From assembly GCA_963556145.1 (NCBI GenBank), contig OY744470.1:1426001-1490000 (forward strand): 64,000 bases of DNA. Direction: 5' to 3'. The translations under genes were made by a program, and so were the position numbers. The notes under the pieces were generated by a model. That model was not told where the DNA came from. It made no database searches and saw only the letters and a list, made by a program, of their open reading frames with translations. Source of the DNA: Hygrocybe punicea. Lineage: Eukaryota > Basidiomycota > Agaricomycetes > Agaricales > Hygrophoraceae. Shown piece by piece: positions 22,569 to 33,765 of the stretch (position 1 is the first letter of the stretch; each line of letters starts with the position of its first letter).

Positions 22569-24013
22569 ATGGCTCCTAAAACCACATTTAAAAAATTTAA
22601 AAAAATCAAGGCCAAGCTCACTAGTGCTCAAAAGGGACTACGGCACGAAAAATTGTTGGGCCTCAGGAATGCTGTTGATGCGGCACGTACAGGTTATCAC
22701 CAAGAAGCCGAGTGTATATCTGCAAAATTTGGATGGTTAGTATCATTACTAGACAAAATTTTATAAGAATAATAAGCTTCCCCTTGGTCTAGGTCAATGA
22801 AATGGACCAAAAATCAGCTTTTTCTTGGGAGGATGCGCAGGTGTGGAAACGCTTGGAATGCCTATGTCAGAGAGAAGTTAAATGAAGCTAATTCTGTTGA
22901 GAAAATCCTTACCCTGTGTTGTGGCAGTGATTGAAATTTCCACTAGGACATGCCCCGGGGGAACGATACCGGCTTACTGAATTCATAAAGAAACAAGGGG
23001 TTACTCTACGTGATAATTATAAAGCACTCACCATCACCGAGAAAATCCGTCTTGTGAAGGCCATCCATGCAATCCGAGAAGAAAAACAACACATTGTGCA
23101 GGCAAACCCAAAAGCACTCCTTCATGATGTCAATGCCACCTTCACAAAGATGGAAAAAGAGGTAATAAGATACTTATATTGTATACCCCTCGTTGCGAAG
23201 AGCAGAGCTAACCTTTGCATCAAGTGGTCTGCCATTTGTTCACGCACTGGGATACAAGGCTTCTACATCGCTGTTCACAGGAGTATTGAAGATTACCATG
23301 AGCCGAAAGTTTTCTTTTCTGAAAAGGCCTTGAAGTTCATCAAGGAGGGACTAAGCATTGAGCTGCGTCATATGGCTTTGAAGCTGGAGTCGTGGTCTGT
23401 TAGTGGGCTTGGTAAGTGTTTGTTGGCATGTTTTAGAGCAACTTGTTAATACCGTTTGCTAGATTCTCTGCCTGAGCCTGCTGGGAAAAACAATCGATCG
23501 AAAATAATTAGTGAATGCCATGTAATGCTTCAAGAAGGTCTTGGTAAGCCAATCACCTAGTAAGTATGTCAGAATACAACTGAAAGTATCGCAGATGCAA
23601 GTCTACGCGAGCACCATCACATTACTAGTAAGATCCCAATGAACTACCAGAATTACAAAGCAAAAATTGTAGAGAGATACGGGCTGGCTTTGAAAGGATG
23701 GCCGTGTAGAGATGTCCGGAATCCAGCGAAAATTGGGGGCATCCAAGAAGTGAAGAAATTGCATGAAGCGCTCAAGTCCAAAATGTGTTCCTGATACAAA
23801 TTGTCGGAGGAGGAGCTTGTCAAGAGGAAGGCCCACAACAATGACCGCCAAGCAAGAGGAGAAAACATCTATAGGCCCAGGAAGAAGGATCTTCGCCGTG
23901 GTTTTACCCAGAAGAAATCCAATTGCAAGAGTGCTGCTGTAATCAATAGCTCCGATGATGATGGACTTGACAGTAACAATGACGAGGAGAATGACAGTAG
24001 CTGCAGCGACTAG
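22569..24013 (+). pseudogene. KDZ-borne gene C, conserved basidiomycete protein of unknown function (one nonsense codon)
   Basis: The model begins MAPKTTFKKFKKIKAKLT and has about six exons. Recognisable blocks are PGERYRLTEFIKKQGVTLR, VVQANPKALL-like IVQANPKALL, GFYIAVHRSIEDYHEPKVFF, LRHMALKLESWSVSGL, NYQNYKAKIVERYG, LSEEELVKRKAHN and NIYRPRKK, ending in an acidic tail (SSDDDGLDSNNDEEND). Intron borders at 23160-23230 and 23411-23460 are normal. I recall this layout from many Agaricomycete proteins without an assigned domain. A TGA at 23792-23794 stands where the frame demands an amino acid (probably Trp) before YKLSEEEL. It lies just inside the right inverted repeat, so it moves with KDZ. 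Confidence 0.6.
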
Positions 24014-24108
24014 TGGCAGGAACAGCAACATCCACGTCATGGTGTTCCCCACATATACCATAATTATTCGTACTCTATCTCATTTCAAGGACTATGCATG
24101 TAAATGGG

Positions 24109-24491
24109 TCATGTTTACAAAAAGAACTAAGTAAATCTATGGAGGGATGGTAGAGAAAGCAAGCTCATTGTCAGCAACGATGAGCTCGAAGGTTTGATGT
24201 GTGGCAGCATGATCCGGTAGTTACCCGAACAACGCCTTGAAAAGGAGCAGCCACGATCACGGGGATTAGCCATCAGATCTCCTCCCGATCGGTTGGATAA
24301 GGTCTTATCAACGCAATTATCAGTTGTGCCATAAACGGAAGGTACTGACTTCAAGAAATATCACAAGTTCATAAGTGATCACTGAACCAAACGCTGAACA
24401 GCTGGCATAAAGGTCCGGCTGCCTACTTAGTAACAAAGCTAGGGCCCTGATGATCTTACTAATTAGTAGGGTTTGGGGTGACAGTCAGGTG
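24109..24491 (-). repeat. KDZ right terminal inverted repeat
   Basis: Reverse complement of 16308-16690. Differences seen by eye are limited to about three positions (for example GGGCCCTAG against GGGCTCTAG). Confidence 0.93.
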
Positions 24492-25449
24492 GTTTGACCC
24501 CAAGCCATCGCCAGGAAAACACGTCTGCACCCTCCAATGCGAGGATGACATGCATATCGACGCCTCCGCCCCCGTTTCCGTCTCGACTCGCCCGCAGACC
24601 CCCTCTGTGCCCTCTCCGTCATACCTGGCAGCAAGTATCGGCACGCCACTACCATTTGAGCCCGCGCCGTCTCCAGAAAACCGTGCCGACACTCAACGGA
24701 CGCCATTTTTGACCTGTCCCAGCGTATCCTTCCTCGTTTCACCCTCATGTCGCCAGCCGTCCACATCTCCGCCCTCGCCGTCGTCCCCAGAGGCCATCCA
24801 TGACACGCCCCCGCCATCTGAGCCCCCGCCATCCCCAGAAACCTGCACCAGCCCCAAACATACCTTGTTTTCAACCAATTCCACCACATCTGCCCCCATT
24901 CCGCTCTCATTTCGACCCCCGGCAGCCGCGTACCACCGCCAGGACCCCCATATCGCCCTCCATGATGCCGTACAAGCCGCCCCCACCGCGTTCGAGCCCC
25001 CAATGCCGTCCCACATCGCCCCACCATTGGCCCCTGCATTCCATCATCCAGGACCAACGCCAGACCCACGGACCAGCCCCTACGCCCATGTTCACACCCC
25101 CGCGCCTCTGTACGGCCCCCTCCCGTCCCAAACGAGTCTGCCCCTGTCCTTCTTCAATGCCCCCAACACACCACGTCACCCGCTACCCCAGTCAACCCCG
25201 CACGCCCACAATCCACCCCATGGAGCCTTGCAGGCCTATTCGGTAGCCCATACCACGACCCTGTGCTCGACCCTGTCCTGCTACACCCATGCACTGCCGC
25301 TCCATGATGACATACCCACTGCAACCCTGTGTGCTCTTGAGTCCACATTGTTATACCTTAAGGCCCTCAAGGTTTTGGAGCAAAAGATGGTAAAGTTGGT
25401 GGATCGGTTAGAGAAGTTGGAAGATTATGTGTTGGAAGATTATTGTTGA
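24492..25449 (+). CDS. Proline-rich ORF of the LTR element, 3' part
   Basis: The frame continues from the LTR-element ORF left of the KDZ insert: FDPKPSPGKHVCTLQCEDD, then repeated blocks with PPSPSSPEAIHDTPPPSEPP. The protein is about 20 percent proline and has no protease, zinc knuckle or RT. Its last 40 residues (LYLKALKVLEQKMVKLVDRL) form a clear amphipathic coiled coil ending at TGA 25447-25449. It may be a structural gag-like protein whose coiled coil drives multimerisation; that is inference. Confidence 0.55.
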
Positions 25450-25594
25450 TTTGTTTGGATTTTTTTTCTTTTCTTTTTTTTCTTTTCAGTGTTGTCCCTT
25501 CCCTCCCTCCCCATTTTTCTTTTTCTTTTTCCTGTTTCTTTCTCCCTTGCCTTGTGTGAGACTGGGGACAGTCTCTATTTGTGTCCCTACTGGA

Positions 25595-25785
25595 TGTAGA
25601 GACATATATATCTCTGGGTACATATTCACTTATCTTACCATATTCCCTATTTGTTCTAATAGTTCTATCATTTGTATGTAGTGGCTGTTGTAAATAGTCA
25701 CAAACAAGAAGAGTTTTGGGTTTTCATCCCATTGACAATGAACTTGCTCATCGAATCCGTGCCTACCCAGGCCACGTTCACCACA
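25595..25785 (+). repeat. Right LTR of the small LTR element
   Basis: 191 bp, TGTAGAGACATATATATC to TTCACCACA. It differs from the left LTR by a 9-bp duplication (CTAATAGTT) and a few substitutions. A T/C-rich tract at 25450-25560 precedes it. Confidence 0.88.
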
Positions 25786-26555
25786 TTGGTCCACATGTCG
25801 GCCAGCTTGACATTGCGCAACGCTGCGCAGTAGGCAGATTTCCTGGCGTTCTTCAGGATGTCCATGGACCGCAGTAAGTCAGATAATGGCTGGGCCAACG
25901 TGGCATATCCACAGATGAGGTCTCTAAAATATCTGGTCAGCCTGAGGAAGCTGGACAGTGCAAGCAGGTCAGGGGGTGGTCGCCAGTTGACCACTGCGGT
26001 CAGTTTGGCTTCGTCGGCTTGCACCCCGTTGGGCCCCACCTTGGACCCTGCAAAGACCATCTCCGTCATGAAGAACTTCAACTTTTTCGCTGAGAGCGAC
26101 AGCCCCATTTTGCAGACCCGTTGGAAAAAGTGTCTGGTGCGGTCCATCATGTCATCGAACTCATCACCTGCCATGCCGCCATCGTCCATGAAGAGCTCGA
26201 GCTGAAGTGCCAGAAGTATGTTGCCTAACTTCTCGGCGGTTATGTGTGCGAATGTTGATGGTGCGCCTGTGAGGCCAAAGGGCATACACTTCTGCGTGAA
26301 GAACCCGCGGCCCTCGATGTAAAAGGCCAGATATGGCCTGCTCTCCTCTGGGATGACTACTGCGTAGAAGCCGGATGTGAAGTCGAAACCGTGGACCCAT
26401 CTATGTCCACTCAGGCAGCGTTGTTTTGACTGGACGTCGCCTTGCGGCATGGAGAATATGTGGGTCACATTGTTCAGGGTGTTGTAGTTCTGGCAAAAGC
26501 GCCAGGTTTGGGGCTTTGGTGGTTCGGCCAGGGTGTCTGGCTGTGGGGGTTGAGG
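25786..26555 (-). pseudogene. Ty3/gypsy reverse transcriptase, central part
   Basis: The minus-strand frame gives typical Ty3 RT blocks: TWRFCQNYNTLNNVT, VHGFDFTSGFYAVVIPEES, CMPFGLTGAPSTFAHI, the catalytic FMDDGGMAGD (FMDD in place of YMDD or FVDD), then LSLSAKKLKFF and VGPNGVQADEAKL. It is cut on the right by the Plavaka element at 26556 and on the left by the LTR element at 25785. Both cuts join cleanly to matching frames elsewhere. Confidence 0.93.
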
Positions 26556-26743
26556 CCCAGTGAAAAGTCGCAAGTTTAAAATATTTTTACATATGATAAT
26601 TCCCTTTATATCGATTAACAAATGATAAGATATGCTCAGATCAACTGCCAGCACACGCTTTAGATAAGAACCGCTATAAGAAACACTAAGGTGCGCTCAA
26701 TGTACAACATATTCAGATGTAGTTAACTATCTTTTGCAGTTGC

Positions 26744-29700
26744 ATGCAACGGGAATACTTTTGTGATTGCCCTCGGTACTGTAGAACTCGGCAGAAGGTC
26801 TCGAAACGAACATATTTTGCCCATGCACCACATCACCATCACCAGCTTCGAAATGAACTTGACGAATACCTTGCCCAGTATGAAGTGGACCAAGGACCGG
26901 GGCAAGTGGGCCCAGACAAAGATGCACCCATTCACAATAACGACGAAGCAGGACCCGATCATGTTGATATCCCAGAGGACGACATGTACAGCGATATCAA
27001 CAACCTTTACGCTGACCACTACACCGACCACTTTGCAGATGTGGGGGTCGAGCGTGAGATGGCCATCGGTGGGGGTGCCGGGGGTGAAAATGTTGAGAGT
27101 GGTGAAGATAGTGAAGACATCGATGTCGACCATGATGTAAGTTTCTCAGTTCATATAACTCTTATCTGACATTATTTTACCTTAGGATAGTGCTCCTGAT
27201 GAAGCCATTGACCCTGGCAGTCTGGACGATATTGATCAGCATGAGAGAAATGAACCGATCAATCCTATCCCTGCCAACCCAGTTCCCGAGCAGCATGAAC
27301 CCGAACTCGAAGCCGCAACTCTAGATGACCTCAATGTCTCTCTCAGCTTCATACACAGTATTCGTTCTGCTACGCTAGATAATGGTGGCCTTGACGATGA
27401 AACCATTGAACGGCTTCGTAACCCTCCAGAAGGCCCACCCAACGTCGACAATCCTGATCTCATCCTTGCTATAAAGATTTTTTTAGCAACCACAAAAGCA
27501 TCCCAAGATACTTACACTGATGTTGGTGAAGCAATCTCTGAGCGCTTTCCCGACTGCAACTTCTTTTCACTCGATCGCCTCAAACGAAGGATCCGCGACT
27601 TGACTGGAATCACACCATTGTTCTATGATATGTGCGACAATTCGTGTATTGGCTTTACTGGCCCCTTCACTGATCTTACCCATTGTCCGCACTGTGGAAT
27701 ACTACGGTACGATCCCATTAAATATGATGCCAGCAACGGCGAGATCAAAGTTCCTCGCAAGACATTCTTAACCATCCCCTTGGGCCCCCAGCTCCAAGCC
27801 CTGTGGCATAGCACAGAGAGTGCGCAGGCTATGCGATACCGAGACACCCGCACATGCCAAGTTCTTGCAGGACTTGCTGAAAATGGAGGTTGAATGGATC
27901 TCTATGAAGATTTCCTCTCAGGTTCCGAATATCTCAAGGCTTTCTCTGATGGTCGCATTGGCCTCCATGACACCACTTCTTCTCTCCATCGATGGCGCTC
28001 AGTTATTTGAGATGAAGACATCGTCATGTTGGATCTATACTTGGGGAATATATGATTTTGCTCCCGATGTAAGGTATAAGGTCAAAGCTGTCCAACCTGC
28101 CATATTCATCCCTGGGCCCAACCAGCCAAAAAACTATGACTCATTTTCATACCCTTGCATCCACCATCTCTCTGCCCTTCAGTGTGAGGGCTTCCGCATT
28201 TGGGATGCCTATGATCAAACCATACATCTCAGTCGACCATTTTTTGCGATAGGTGCAGCTGACGGACCTGGCCTCGTTCATTTGAGTGGCCAAGTGGGTC
28301 ACCAAGGTTATTATTCATGCCGGACCTACTGCCCCAACCCGGGACATCGAGCTCTTGGAGAGAACACCTATTATCCTGCTCACCTCAAGCCTCACAACTA
28401 CGTACTGCCAGGCTCCGACCACAACGATTATCCTTTCCACCATATGCCCATCCGACCATTAGACGAATATCTTCGGAATCTTAACTACGTCATCGCATCT
28501 CGAAATATGGCCCAATATACAGACCGCCGCAAAGAAACTGGTATTGCTAAACCAAGCATTCTCAGCGGACTTCCTTCACCTCATATGATACCCCTTCCTC
28601 TCTGCAGTGGTCACGATCTCATGCACCTTGTTGCGTTCAACAAAACTGACTTGATTCTTTCTCTCTGGCGCGGCAAAATGACGTGCAAAGCTCCAAATGA
28701 CAGGGAGACATGGGATTGGGCCGTCCTGCAGGGAGATGTTTGGTTGCATCATGGAGAAAGTGTTGCTCAGGCGACACCTTACCTCCCTGGATCTTTTGAC
28801 GTACCGCCTCGTAACCCTGCCGAGAAAATTTCCAGCAGCTATAAGGCATGGGAATACCTTACATATGTGTTTGTTCTTGGCCCAGGCCTGTTTTACAAAG
28901 TCCTTCCCGACCACTACTTCTTCCACTTCTGCAAGTTTGTCTCTGCCATCCGAATCCTTCACCAGCACGCAATCACATGCGAAGAACTCACACATGCACA
29001 CCAACTTCTTGTTGAATATGTCCAAGAATTTGAAGAGCTTTATTATCAGCGAAAGGAGGAGCGAATTCATTTCTGCCGGCCTGTGCTCCATGCCCTCCTC
29101 CATCTAGCAACTGAAGTGGTTCAGCTGGGGCCTGGCTGTTATTATACGCAATGGATGATTGAACGAACGATAGGAAACCTCACCGAAGAGATGAAACAGC
29201 CTTCAAAACCATATTCAAATTTATCTCAATGTGGCCTTCGCCGTTCACAAGTCAACGCTTTGAAATCAATGATACCCTCACTTGAACGCAAGAAGGGTAA
29301 CCCGCGTGGCTCCATTGATCTTGGAGGTGGATTTGTTCTACTTCGGGCAAGGGATCGAATGATGCAGACATTGTGTGGCAATGCTGCAACTGCTGTCCGC
29401 ACATACATGCATGAGCAAACTGGACAGGATGTAGCCAACTGGGATCCTCGAGTATTTCGGTGGGCCCGACTTCACCTTCCTACAGGACAAGTTGTACGGT
29501 CGGCATGGAAGGAGAAAACGAAGAGCCTTGAAAAGGTACGGATGTCCCACAACATTCGAGTAAGTTCCATCATTCACTCATGTCTTCATTGACTGACCTT
29601 CTTTTGATCAAGTTCTCAACTGATGGCACACTTCAATATGGTGAAGTGCAGTATTTCTTCCAAGCCACAGTTGGTGACCAGATCAAGACGCTCGCTCTGG

Positions 29701-31269
29701 TGTCAACATATTCTGGACCACAACTAGATTTACTATGCCAATCCCATAATACGCTCTGGGCCTGTCGTTATCAAGGTGTGCAAGGACTTCAGGTGATCGA
29801 AGTAACAGATATCCATTCGGTCATTGCAATGGTACCACTAGTGTTGGGGAAGTTCGGTTTGGTCCGGTTTGGGGCCTTTTTGCCCAAACCGGAAACAGAA
29901 TGGTCCGGTTTTCCACCCAAAGTCCCCAAACCAGACCGAAACCGATGCAAACGGTTTGCATCGGTTCGGTTTCGGTCCAAACGCGGTCTGAACCGCGGAC
30001 CGCTAGTGCTCAGTGCCCCTGCACCATTCTGACCTCGCAACAGTGCTGCGCACGTCAATTGACGTGGCCAGCCTGTTTGCGAGGTGAGATTGGGGTGCTG
30101 GGGTGCTGGCACACCCTGCGCCGGCATTGAGCCGCACGTGGGCTTCTCCATGGGTGTCCCGACGCGTCACACGCGTTGTACATGCGATGTGGGTTGACCG
30201 CGTTGGCCGTTTTCGGTGGACGCGTGATGGTGGTGGTGGTGGTGGTGGTGGTGGTGCCCCACGCGTCATACGCGTTGTGCACACGACGACGGCTGGGCCG
30301 CTTTGGTTGTTTTCGGCGGACGCGTGGTGGTGGTGGCATAGGAGCCTCTTCGCGAGGGTGTCCGGACGCGTCATACGCGTTGTACACACGACGACGGCCA
30401 GGTTGACCCCGCGTTGGCCTTCCTCGGTGGTGTTAGTGTTGCGTGGTGGTGGTGTTAGTGTTGCGTGGTGGTGGTGGTACGGTGCCGCGTTCTATAATGG
30501 ACGAATAAATCAGTGAAAAAATGAATAAAGGTACATACCACGAAGGAGCAGGGTGGATGCACCACCCCTGCTGCTCTTCCACCTTGTTGACTCCACCCCA
30601 TTCACGTACGTTTGGCGCGCGTTTTGAACGCGTTTGGCGTGGCGCTGGGGGTGGGCCGTGGGCGTTGCTGTGGGCGCGTCCGGCGTGGCGTTGACGGTGG
30701 TTGTAACCGTTGCCGTTGTCGTTGCCGTTGTCGTGGTCGTTGTCGTGGTGGTGGTGGTGGTGGTGGTGGTGGTGGTGGCCGTGGTGCATCAACCTGTAAT
30801 TTGTAAATGCGTTAGTTAAGTTCGAATAAATAAAAATAAAAAACATACGCGGGCGGCAGGGAGTACCCCGCCGCCCGTTTTGTCGACCTCGGGTGCTCCA
30901 TCGTCTTCGTTTGGCGTATATCGGGGGTGTTGTTGGTGGGGTTGGTGACTTTGGGTGACTTTCGAAGTCAGCCATGTAGCCGACTTTGGACTGTCGGTTT
31001 GCGGTTCAAACTGAGTTTGAAACCGTTTCGGCCCGCGGCCAAATCTCCAAACCGGAGACTGAACAGTTCGGTCTCAGCCAAAATTTCCCAAACCGAAACC
31101 GAAACCGGCGGTTTCGGTTCGGTCTAAACCGGGTTTGGGTCGGTCTGAGACCGAACTTCCCCAACACTAGGTACCACTGCCTCATGATAACGACTTCTTT
31201 TTTGTTGGGGAGAAGCTTGGGTTGGAGGTTGCCATGTTGGGCGGCTTCGAAGAGGAGTTAACAGAGTAA
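26744..31269 (+). pseudogene. Plavaka transposase (multi-exon, several lesions)
   Basis: The N-terminal Cys-rich stretch FCDCPRYCRTRQKVSKRTY is followed by an acidic region. An intron (27136-27184) leads to a second part with MCDNSCIGF and HCPHCGILRY zinc-like cysteines. The DDE core reads SIDGAQLFEMKTSSCWIY (first Asp), GVGP-like ADGPGLVHLSGQVGH, HDLMHLVAFNKTDL (second Asp), WDWAVLQGDVW, LPGSFDVPPRNPAEKISS and WMIERTIGNLTEEMKQP (Glu). The C-terminal block is HLPTGQVVRSAWKEK. Lesions are TGA at 27891-27893, a frameshift near 27975 just before SIDGAQ, and a 1.3-kb element inserted in the last exon with GGTACCAC duplication. After that insert the frame finishes at TAA 31267-31269. Confidence 0.88.
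29839..31169. mobile_element. Non-autonomous hAT-like element, copy 2 (1,331 bp)
   Basis: Same family and orientation as 12138-13440, ends TAGTGTTGGGGAAG. The duplication GGTACCAC lies at 29831-29838 and 31170-31177. It differs by a duplicated GTTAGTGTTGCGTGGTGGTG block near 30430 and longer TGG arrays. It interrupts the last exon of the Plavaka transposase. Confidence 0.95.
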
Positions 31270-31391
31270 TATTTATGTACAATAGTGCTGTGAATAACAA
31301 TGCTAGTGCAAGTGCTAGGACGACAAACAGGATGCTAGAGAAAGTGACAGTGACATCACATGCACTTACCTCTCGGTCCCATACCACGACC

Positions 31392-33488
31392 ATGGCAGGC
31401 AGCGCCAACGCTCCATTTGCATTCCTTCCACTCCTCTCTCATTTCCTACTTCTCAATCACGTCGCAACTTGTATCTTGAAGATTCTCCAGAATTTCCTGC
31501 AAGTTTACTATTAGCCTCTTCCGATCTGATTCATTTTGCATCCATATCTCCCTACACGCAAGCACCAACCAGCAAAACGGTTCCATTGGCCACTGTACAC
31601 AATAGACCAGTCTTAGACTCATGGAATAACAGCATTGGGACACAATCAGTACGCATATATCCGGTATTTGTGATCTTGACCACATTAAATTTAATTCGCA
31701 GCAAATCCACTATACCCGAGATGTACAACAAGCACACAATTCGACTCTATCACAATCTCCGTCAGTAGAAACTCTCGACCACAATACACTTCTTTGGAAT
31801 GAAAATTACCGGGCTCTTTTCTATGAGAGTATGCGAATGCAATCCAAGCTAGATTCTTCACGGTATGTACTATCTGAAATTGAATTTCCTACTGATATGG
31901 CTGCAGGGAAACGATACAGACGCTTACGACAGCAATGCGATCGAATACCAGATCTGAGTCTTCTCTGAGACGAGATGCAGCCCTTCCACATCCCCTCCTT
32001 GAATCCCCTCTGCCTCCAGTGCCCGTAGAGCATCAAAGCCATCCAAATGTGCGGTTTTGGAGAAAGCAAGATTGGATGGAGTCAAAATCCAAGATTACAA
32101 CGGAGGTCAACAACAAGATTGGACTCCGGGGCAAGTCTCGGATCGCAGCGGGTCTCAACGTCTCATGTGGCTTTGTGGAGGACGAGAATGGACACTCAGT
32201 CACCGGCTTCCGAATATCTGACATAACCTCCCAGATGCGAGAAATATGGCGTGAGCTCGAATACAAAGGCATGGCACCGACAACGTGGGGTAAGGGCAAT
32301 TCTACTGTCAGGAATTTTTTTCGCAAGCGGATGTATAATTTTGCCCCCGAGCTTGGTCTGTGCGAGAACAATTGGAAACTGGATCACTTGGCGACTCTCA
32401 CTTATCCCGGTTGGTATCGCAAACATGTTTTGAAGGACTCTAGCACATCAAATACCGAGGACGATGTGGTCATCAGTGAAAGCGATCCAGATGAGTACAT
32501 GCAGCTTCCCCAAAAGCGCTCGTCAACCCTCCCTGCAGTTCCATCGAAGAAGCTAAAGAAGTTCAGGGTACCGCCGCAGCCAAAACACACTGGCGACGCT
32601 AGACCTTCTCTGATGGATGGAAAGCCTCACGACACTGGCGACACCAGACTTTCTCTAACCACTAGCAACCCTCCACCTCCGCTAGCTAATTTGACAGCTA
32701 CCAATTCCTGGTCCGACATAGCACCCATCTCACCAGTTGGATCAGATACAAACCCCTTGTCTACCCATCGACTTCCACTATTTCAGCAGATTCACCAGAA
32801 CCGGCACAATGCACCCCGAATGCCCAGAGTGAGCTCATCACGCACGAACGTGATGGTGAGTCCGAAATTGAAATTCCTTCGGCAGCAGCAAGCAAGACTG
32901 GGGGAGCCCCTTGCAATTATCAATCCATTGTAAGTGGCAAAGATATAGTCGCCATCTTTGATTCAAGCTAATTATATTATACACAAGCGATTCTGTTCTC
33001 CACACCGTTGCAACGCCGGTTGGAAAAGTCTCGCAAAGCAACCCATCATCTTCAAGCACCGCTACTCCTTTGAATGTTGCCGCTACCTCGAACATCACTG
33101 TTCCTTCGTCTGCAACCGCAGCAGTTCCTGTAGATAAAGGGAAAGGAAGGACCAGTACAAAGAAAGGCCCAATGATGAATCCCTCCAAGGCAATGACACC
33201 AAAGTAAGTACTGCACCAACCTGGAACTCACTTATTGATGCCGTCTTCATATAGGAACTTGTTTGCTATCGACTACTGCGCAAAACGTCGCGTACTTAAG
33301 GCGGATTTTGAGGAGATTTGGAAGGAGCTCAATGACGCAAAGAAACAAGTATGTCTTCCAATTCCGAATGAGTTACATATGCTATAATGATGCTGTAGGA
33401 GTACGAGGAGAAGAGCCAGAAAATGAAGCACAACGTGAAGGAAGCAAAGTCGAAGGCGGCAGCGGCAGCAAGAGCCATGACATCGTAG
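31392..33488 (+). CDS. Plavaka-borne second gene, unknown function
   Basis: Several exons follow the transposase on the same strand. One ends at GTACGC near 31648. Others run 31702-31860, 31912-32933 and about 32985-33203, with short exons to TAG at 33486-33488. The long exon contains RFWRKQDWMESKSKI, ISDITSQMREIWRELEYKG, RNFFRKRMYNFAPELG and NNWKLDHLATLTYPGWYRKH, a Trp/aromatic-rich helical block. A Ser/Pro-rich linker and a Lys/Ala-rich C-terminus (KAKSKAAAAARA) follow. I recall similar proteins next to fungal transposases but know no function. No stop is seen in the main exon. The true start is uncertain. Confidence 0.5.
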
Positions 33489-33765
33489 ATTGTTCAGACG
33501 TGGAGGGGAGCGGGGATTGGGCGGTGGCAGCGCAAATAGGAACCGGATGGGGGGTGGGGGAGCGGGGGCAGGAAATGGACAGGCTGCCTATACGTTCAAT
33601 GGTAAACTATGCAAAAATTTTGTACATGAGATCGTAAATGTTTTGAACAGAATTCACTCGAAATCTGTCGTGCCCTGGTGCGAGTTTATTATTAAATCGT
33701 CCGGGCATTTACAAATATATAATATACGTTGCAAATATTTTTTAAATTTGGGACTTTTCACTGGG

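Larger units (their letters stand above)
16308..24491. mobile_element. KDZ (Kyakuja-Dileera-Zisupton) DNA transposon, 8.2 kb, complete ends
   Basis: Long terminal inverted repeats (383 bp) begin CACCTGACTGTCACCCC at 16308 and are mirrored at 24491, with about three differences seen by eye. An 8-bp duplication, GTTTGACC, lies at 16300-16307 and 24492-24499. The element contains a minus-strand KDZ transposase (16721-20659) and divergent plus-strand genes (20905-24013). It inserted into the proline-rich ORF of the LTR element. The near-identical ends imply a recent insertion, but the transposase exon is already interrupted by a 1.3-kb family fragment and two stop codons are seen in the element. 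Association of KDZ elements with 8-bp duplications and extra genes is established for fungi. Confidence 0.92.
15402..25785 (+). mobile_element. Non-autonomous LTR element, about 2.2 kb, split by a KDZ transposon
   Basis: Direct terminal repeats begin TGTARAGACATATATATCTC and end GTTCACCACA. They are flanked by TTGG at 15398-15401 and 25786-25789, a 4-bp duplication of the Ty3 RT target. After the left LTR comes TGGAGCCCACTGCGAGG, which could be a primer-binding site. Without the 8.2-kb KDZ insert the element is only about 2.2 kb and holds one proline-rich ORF, with no protease, RT or integrase. It must therefore have been mobilised in trans, like TRIM or gag-only elements. Confidence 0.85.
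26556..33765 (+). mobile_element. Plavaka-type DNA transposon, 7.2 kb
   Basis: Terminal inverted repeats begin CCCAGTGAAAAGTCGCAAG at 26556 and are mirrored at 33765 (about 30 bp with a few mismatches). GTTGAGG flanks both sides (26549-26555 and 33766-33772), a 7-bp duplication or slightly longer given the G-runs. Joining the flanks restores the Ty3 RT frame exactly (DLGPQP to QPDTLAEPPKP). It carries a transposase (26744-31269) and a second gene (31392-33488), both on the plus strand, and a 1.3-kb hAT-like insert at 29839-31169. Confidence 0.88.

Noticed and set aside
20905..24013. Checked whether KDZ cargo includes a TET/JBP dioxygenase, a known KDZ companion.
   Set aside because: No HxD...H iron-binding pattern or related blocks were seen in genes A, B or C.
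16308..24491. The 372-bp sequences starting TGTCACCCC at 16316 and 24483 looked at first like LTRs.
   Set aside because: They are inverted relative to each other, extend outward to CACCTGACTG, and are flanked by the 8-bp duplication GTTTGACC around a KDZ transposase, so they are terminal inverted repeats.
33490..33765. Gly-rich ORF at 33490-33822.
   Set aside because: It crosses from the Plavaka right end into the antisense strand of Ty3 RT, so it is a chance fusion.
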